From NCBI RefSeq assembly GCF_029626225.1, contig NZ_JARUBP010000001.1, positions 1,116,001-1,180,000 on the forward strand: DNA of 64,000 nt, written 5' to 3'. This DNA comes from Asanoa sp. WMMD1127. Lineage in GTDB: Bacteria; Actinomycetota; Actinomycetes; Mycobacteriales; Micromonosporaceae. The notes under the pieces are model-generated. The model ran no database searches. It saw nothing but the letters and a program-made list of their open reading frames with translations, and was not told where the DNA came from. The position numbers and the translations under genes are program-made. Shown here one piece after another: positions 60,026-64,000 of the stretch; positions within the stretch are counted from its first letter, which is position 1; every line of letters starts with the position of its first letter.

Positions 60026-62035
60026 TCACCACTGCGACGGCGGCGGCGGCACCACGACCGGCGGGCGGTCGTCGCAGGTGATCGTGTTGGGCAGCTCCCA
60101 CGCCGCCATCCACGGGCCGGTCGTCCCGCCACCGTCGTTGCCGCCGAGGTCGGTGACGCTGAACTCGGAGCCGGTGGGCGGGAAGTTGAACGAACCGCAG
60201 TTGTTGATGCCGACGGCGCCCACGTTGCGGGCGTCGACGTTCTCGAACGACGCGCCGCCCTTGACCCGGGCGCTGAGCACCGAGGTGCCGGTGCCGTCGA
60301 CGCGTACGTCCTTGAAGTGCACGTTCGTGATCGAGTAAAGGTCCTTCACAGACCATTCACTGACCATCATGATCGCGTTGTACGTGCTGTCGAGGTAGTG
60401 GTCGCCGGTCACCCGGATGTCCGCGTCGATGTTCTTCTCCAACGCGTAGATCCAGATGGCGCCGAGCCCGATGTTCCAGTTGAGCTCGTACGTGCCGGCG
60501 CGCACCACGGTGTTGTCGGTGATGGACAGCTTGCCCGCGAACGGCTCCGCGCCGAACCGCGAGCCGACCTGGATGCCGCTGCCCTCACGAATCGGGTCGG
60601 CGATCAGGTTGCGGGACACGGTGTTGTCGGTGCCGCCATAGATGGCGATGCCGTTGGCCAGCGTCGGTGTCTGCACGGTGTTGCGGTCGAAGACGTTGTT
60701 GGCGTTGGCCGTCTTCTCCGACCACATCGCCAGCCCGTCGTCACCGGTGTTGCGCACGAAGTTGTTGCGCACCAGCGAGTTGGTCACTCCGATGTGGAAG
60801 TTGAGCGCGTCCGCGATCTGGTCGACGATGATGCTGTCGGTCACGCGTACGTTGTTCATCGGTCCGTCGAACCAGAGCCCGACCTTGGTGTGGCGGATGT
60901 GCAGCTCGGAGATGGTCGAGTCGCTCATCGCGCCACCGATGCCGTTGACCTGGTCGGTGTCGATCCGCTCGCGCACGTCGCCCTCGATCGCGAAGCCCGA
61001 CAGGTGCACGTTGCGGCTGCCGCCGTCGGCCGCGTCCTTGCCGTAGAAGCCGACTCCGGTGTGGATGGAGCCGTCCGGCGCCGGCGGGTCGAGGGCGACC
61101 TCCTTACCCTTGATCTTCGTGTACCAGTTGCCCGCGCCCTCGATCGTCACGTTGTCGACGATGATGTGGCGGTTGACCTGGTAGGTGCCCGGCGGCACGT
61201 AGACCTTGAGCCGAGCGAGCCGCGCGAGCGCGATCGCCTTCTCGAAAGCGTTGGCCGAGTCCCGCTTGCCGGTGGGGTCGGCGCCGAACAGGAGCACATT
61301 GGACGCCAGCAGGTTGACGTGCGGCGCGCCGACCAGCTCGGAGTCGAGCAGGTCGATGACGGTCCACGCCGCGTTGGTGCCCTGCGGCGCGGTGAGCCGC
61401 ACCTTGGCGCCCGCCTGGTAGGTGCGGCCGAGCAGCAGCCGCTGCTCGTCGTAGAAGTGCATCGGCCGGAACGGCTTGCTGATGACCGGCGTGGGCGTGG
61501 TGGCCGCCGGCACGCAGGAGCACTCGGTGATCCACCAGTCCGGGTGCAGCAGGTCGGCCTGCGGGTCGTTGGTGAACGGATACTGGTTGTAGAGCCACGC
61601 GTACTCGGACGTGAGCGTCATGGTCTTCTTGCTGCCGCCGTTGACGGTGACGTGCAGCGGCGCCTGGATCCCGCCCCCGTTGGGCGCGTCCGGAATGCTG
61701 TAGCGCACGGTGATCGCGTTGGCCGCGGCCGGCAGCGTGAACTCGACGTGCTGTCCAGGTTGGAGCTTCACCGCGGTGCGCCCGGACGCTTCCGCCGGAA
61801 GCGTGTACGCGGTGCGGTCAGGGCCGATCACGGCGCCGTTGGTGGCGGCGTTCTCGGCCTCCTGCTCGAGGAAGTTGACGGCGGCGCCCCGGCCGGCGAC
61901 GAGCGCCGGGTCGAGCGCCGCGCGGGTGACGACGGGCGCCGTGCCGGCCTGCGCCGGACCCGCGAAGCCGGCGAAGCCGAGCCCGACCGCGGCAACGGTC
62001 GCGACGGCCAGCCAACGAGGTGGTGTCCGTGACAT
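60026..62035 (-). CDS. Secreted beta-helix glycoside hydrolase, GH87 (mycodextranase/alpha-1,3-glucanase)-like
   Basis: 669 residues. Signal peptide ends AQA-GT near 32. An N-terminal carbohydrate-binding-like beta domain (EQEAENAATNG ... GQHVEFTLPAAANAITVRYSIPD) precedes a right-handed parallel beta-helix of many short coils (DNVTIEGAGNWYTKIKG; LHIRHTKVGLWFDGPMNNVRVTDSIIVDQIADALNFH; NFVRNTGDDGLAMWSE). The D-x-D/N clusters in the helix coils are where GH87 enzymes carry their acids. Likely attacks alpha-1,3- or mixed alpha-glucans of fungi or plants. ATG 62035 was preferred over TTG 62038. Ends in a Pro-rich tail (PPVVVPPPPSQW). Confidence 0.85.
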   Translation of the reverse strand: MSRTPPRWLAVATVAAVGLGFAGFAGPAQAGTAPVVTRAALDPALVAGRGAAVNFLEQEAENAATNGAVIGPDRTAYTLPAEASGRTAVKLQPGQHVEFTLPAAANAITVRYSIPDAPNGGGIQAPLHVTVNGGSKKTMTLTSEYAWLYNQYPFTNDPQADLLHPDWWITECSCVPAATTPTPVISKPFRPMHFYDEQRLLLGRTYQAGAKVRLTAPQGTNAAWTVIDLLDSELVGAPHVNLLASNVLLFGADPTGKRDSANAFEKAIALARLARLKVYVPPGTYQVNRHIIVDNVTIEGAGNWYTKIKGKEVALDPPAPDGSIHTGVGFYGKDAADGGSRNVHLSGFAIEGDVRERIDTDQVNGIGGAMSDSTISELHIRHTKVGLWFDGPMNNVRVTDSIIVDQIADALNFHIGVTNSLVRNNFVRNTGDDGLAMWSEKTANANNVFDRNTVQTPTLANGIAIYGGTDNTVSRNLIADPIREGSGIQVGSRFGAEPFAGKLSITDNTVVRAGTYELNWNIGLGAIWIYALEKNIDADIRVTGDHYLDSTYNAIMMVSEWSVKDLYSITNVHFKDVRVDGTGTSVLSARVKGGASFENVDARNVGAVGINNCGSFNFPPTGSEFSVTDLGGNDGGGTTGPWMAAWELPNTITCDDRPPVVVPPPPSQW

Positions 62036-62081
62036 CAAGGACTCGTTTCTGTAGCCAGGTAGGGAGATGGGGACCCTGACC

Positions 62082-62250
62082 TTAGAGCCATCGATGCCGA
62101 TTACACAAGCGCCTGTCGATGATTTGCAGTGACTTGTTTGCTGCTTGCGGAATGCGGGTCAGTTTCTTGCGGCGAGGTGCGGGGAACGGGTAGTCGAAAT
62201 CGAATGGTTCGTTGGTTTTCGAGTCGCGGTAGACCCATTCGGTCGCCGCG
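62082..62250 (-). pseudogene. Truncated second copy of the immunity-like gene
   Basis: Minus-strand frame with EWVYRDSKTNEPFDFDYPFPAP and a short tail, matching the C-terminus of the next gene (DWQYRDSKTGEKFQFEYPFPSLAG). The first about 130 residues are missing and no start or ribosome site is present. A leftover from duplication in the toxin/immunity cluster. Confidence 0.75.
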
Positions 62251-62295
62251 CAGGCGCGGTGGTCAACGTCCGCAGGTCCCGCATGGCTTCGTCCG

Positions 62296-62778
62296 TCAAT
62301 CGCGGGGGCCGGCCAGCGACGGGAACGGGTACTCGAACTGGAACTTCTCACCGGTCTTCGAGTCGCGGTACTGCCAGTCGGCGGGGCCGGTCTGCCTCGC
62401 TGTCGACCCTCGCGTGTACCCGCGCAGCCGGCCGTAGGTGACGAGGATGCCGCCGAAGTTGGGCCCGAACCAGAGTTCGACCTGATCCCGATCCGGACCG
62501 AGCGATTTCTGCTTGATGTACTGCACCACCATGCCGCCCGGACCCTTGCCCTGGTAGAAGTCCGTGATGCTCTGGTAGGCGGCGTAGTCACCGGGCACGC
62601 GCTGAAATTCCGCGTCCTCGAACACGAACGCCGCGAACTCGCGAACGCTGCCGGGCGAGGTGAACGGGTAGTCGACCACGAAGACCACCGTCCGCGCGTG
62701 CGCGTCGTATCGATAGGTGAAGACGAAAGACTCCATGACGTTGTTGAGCGCGTCCTGCGGCTCGCGCATCAGTTCCAC
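62296..62778 (-). CDS. Putative immunity protein of the type VII-associated toxin cluster
   Basis: 160 residues, acidic and aromatic, no signal peptide or helices. Segments: NVMESFVFTYRYDAHARTVVFVVDYPF, FEDAEFQRVPGDYAAYQSITDFYQG, RDQVELWFGPNFGGILVTYGRL. Not a named family to me. Position immediately after a toxin-like gene (10 bases), small size and the neighbouring truncated copy all fit an immunity gene. GTG 62778 was chosen for GGAG six bases upstream. Confidence 0.65.
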   Translation of the reverse strand: MELMREPQDALNNVMESFVFTYRYDAHARTVVFVVDYPFTSPGSVREFAAFVFEDAEFQRVPGDYAAYQSITDFYQGKGPGGMVVQYIKQKSLGPDRDQVELWFGPNFGGILVTYGRLRGYTRGSTARQTGPADWQYRDSKTGEKFQFEYPFPSLAGPRD

Positions 62779-62788
62779 TGGAGTCTCC

Positions 62789-63286
62789 TCACGGCCACGG
62801 ACCCTCATACATAAGGTGGGTCAGATCCTGGACCTCCGGGTGGTTCCAGGGCACCAGGTTGCCATCGGTATCGAGGAAAAGCTTACCTTCGGGACCGTCA
62901 CCGGGCGTCGACTGCGACGACTGCCAGCGCAGGTAACCGTTGGCCTGGCGAGACCACTTGTTGGCAGTCGGCGGCTCTCCTGTGGGACGCATGAAGCGCA
63001 GGCGTTCCACTCCATTCTCGTCGAGCCAGATGAAGCCCTCGTTCTCCCTTGTCGGGACCTCTCGCCAGTTGCTCGGGCGCTGCCGCCGCAGCGATCGGAT
63101 GGACTGGCCGCGCAGGGAGCGCACCGGGAACGGCGTCGCGCCCGGGTGGCGGAGGCGGTTGCCGGGTAGGCCCAGGTTGGTCAGGTCGTGGCCCGGGCGC
63201 AGGAGGTCGCCGATCGGGCCGAATACGCCGCGGGCGAAGCCGCCTCTTCCCTGCCGTTTCAGGCGGCGGAGCTTGCCCTTAACCAT
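62789..63286 (-). CDS. Putative C-terminal toxin protein of the type VII cluster
   Basis: 165 residues, strongly basic in the first 75 (VKGKLRRLKRQGRGG; RSLRGQSIRSLRRQRPSNWRE), then a compact domain: FIWLDENGVERLRFMRP, ANGYLRWQSSQ, KLFLDTDGNLVPW, THLMYEGPW. The pattern resembles C-terminal domains of polymorphic toxins, but no known toxin family was recognised. Its ATG overlaps the end of the upstream membrane-containing gene (63279-63286), a translational-coupling overlap. Followed 10 bases later by the immunity candidate. Confidence 0.65.
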   Translation of the reverse strand: MVKGKLRRLKRQGRGGFARGVFGPIGDLLRPGHDLTNLGLPGNRLRHPGATPFPVRSLRGQSIRSLRRQRPSNWREVPTRENEGFIWLDENGVERLRFMRPTGEPPTANKWSRQANGYLRWQSSQSTPGDGPEGKLFLDTDGNLVPWNHPEVQDLTHLMYEGPWP

Positions 63287-63773
63287 TGAGCAGCGCGTCC
63301 ATCGCGAGCCCGAACAGTTGGTCGAGCACCAGCGATGTGATCATCTTGAAGATCGGGATCTGGGCGAGCGAGGCGCCGAACGTCACCGCGGCCGTGGCGA
63401 TCGCCTGGGCGATCTGGATGGCCAGGATGACCAGCTGGACGATCACATTGATCTTCAGGGCGAGTACGACCGTCGCGGCGACCATCAGGCCCAGCCCCAC
63501 GCCCTGGGCGGCGGTCGCGCCGTCGGCAAGGTTGTTGACCGGGGCGTCTTGACCGGTAAAGCGACCCTCGAACGCCATGATCGCCTGGCCCGAGTTGGCG
63601 GCGAGCACCGCTGCCCCGTGGCCCTGCGCCGCGGCGGTGATGGTCTGGACCGTGCCGCTCAGCTCCAGCCAGTGCTGGGCCATCTCGAACAGCTTCTCCT
63701 CGTCGGCTTCCGGCCAGGTGTAGCCGAGCAGGCCGAGCAGGGAGACCAGTTCGCCGGGGAGCTGCAGGCCCAT
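63279..63773 (-). CDS. WXG100/LXG-like protein with membrane helices
   Basis: 164 residues. Begins PGELVSLLGLLGYTWPEADEEKLFEMAQHWLELSG, the typical N-terminus of actinobacterial polymorphic-toxin carriers (Trp-Pro-x-x-Asp-E followed by WLELSG), and contains two hydrophobic helices (VGLGLMVAATVVLALKINVIV; ILAIQIAQAIATAAVTFGASL). It likely delivers or anchors the toxin encoded by the overlapping gene through a type VII secretion route. Five bases after the small WXG100-like gene. Confidence 0.78.
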   Translation of the reverse strand: MGLQLPGELVSLLGLLGYTWPEADEEKLFEMAQHWLELSGTVQTITAAAQGHGAAVLAANSGQAIMAFEGRFTGQDAPVNNLADGATAAQGVGLGLMVAATVVLALKINVIVQLVILAIQIAQAIATAAVTFGASLAQIPIFKMITSLVLDQLFGLAMDALLNG

Positions 63774-63776
63774 CGG

Positions 63777-64000
63777 TCAGCCACCACCGAGCAGGCTCTG
63801 CAGGCGCGCCATGCTGTCGGCGATCTCAGTCTCGGCGGCCTCGAAGTTGTCCGCCATCATGTGCAGGCCGTGCGCGAACTGGCCCAGCAGCTCGCCGTTG
63901 CTCTCGAAGCAGCTCATCGCCAGGTCGTGGATGCCCAGATAGAGCTCGCCGATGAGCATGCCGACCTCGTCACCGCCCCATGGTTCGCCGAAGCCCGCGA
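63777..64000 (-). CDS. WXG100-family protein, partial at window edge
   Basis: C-terminal part of a small helical protein: GFGEPWGGDEVG near the edge, then LIGELYLGIHDLAMSCFESNGELLGQFAHGLHMMADNFEAAETEIADSMARLQSLL, a single helix-turn-helix hairpin with a W-G-x-D-E turn, as in ESX/WXG100 proteins. ATG 63959 is an internal Met; the reading frame stays open to the right end. Same transcript as the toxin-cluster genes. Confidence 0.75.
   Translation of the reverse strand, partial: AGFGEPWGGDEVGMLIGELYLGIHDLAMSCFESNGELLGQFAHGLHMMADNFEAAETEIADSMARLQSLLGGG

Overview
The window is from a high-GC actinomycete. Start codons are often GTG or TTG, leaderless transcripts look common, and the content (PknB-type kinases with extracellular tails, polyphosphate-glucokinase-like ROK protein, WXG100 proteins, Tat-secreted enzymes, AfsR/LuxR-size ATPases) fits Micromonosporaceae or a close relative. 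This placement is inference from gene content. No integrase, transposase or CRISPR array was seen, so it reads as chromosome with accessory patches.

0-17 kb: the end of a branched-chain amino-acid type ABC operon, a secreted glycerophosphodiesterase, a KtrB-KtrA potassium channel pair, a Ser/Thr kinase carrying a CBM2-like extracellular domain, a membrane-fused spermidine-synthase-like protein, a secreted coiled-coil peptidase-like protein, a four-gene minus-strand run (REC-SpoIIE phosphatase, CHASE3-type histidine kinase, stand-alone REC, inositol monophosphatase-like enzyme), a membrane M28 peptidase and a Thr-Pro-rich anchored surface protein.

17-35 kb: Smr/TPR/ROK genes, an ABC-F ATPase, an ArsR regulator heading an oxidoreductase and a DrrAB-like exporter, a 1135-residue STAND/LuxR-like ATPase, a divergent pair made of a Re-citrate-synthase-like DRE-TIM enzyme and an HTH-citrate synthase fusion, a second ABC-F gene behind a three-codon leader ORF and hairpin, a Mop-type regulator, a Tat-secreted FAD oxidoreductase and a SAM-hydroxide adenosyltransferase-like protein.

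35-50 kb: a DHA2 efflux pump with its TetR regulator, a stand-alone LigD-type polymerase with a DUF1905 gene, two very similar aldo/keto reductases, a MerR gene divergent from an SDR gene with a textbook 19-bp-spacer promoter, adenosylhomocysteinase behind an SAH riboswitch, and a NarL-type two-component pair. Intergenic space here is full of tandem repeats. At three places (23.3, 34.6 and 42.4-43.1 kb) the repeat unit matches the 3' end of the neighbouring gene.

50-64 kb: tRNA-Arg(CCT) followed by a 38-bp perfect palindrome, a TetR/SnoaL pair, a Nudix hydrolase, an RtcB-PrfH operon (RNA ligase plus GGQ release factor, a repair and rescue pair for damaged ribosomes), DUF488, an asparaginase, a GH87-like secreted beta-helix protein, and at the right edge a type VII-secretion style toxin/immunity cluster with a broken second copy of the immunity gene. 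The strongest candidates for follow-up are the gene-3'-end-derived tandem arrays, the RtcB-PrfH operon, the Re/Si citrate synthase pair, the ABC-F leader and the toxin cluster.
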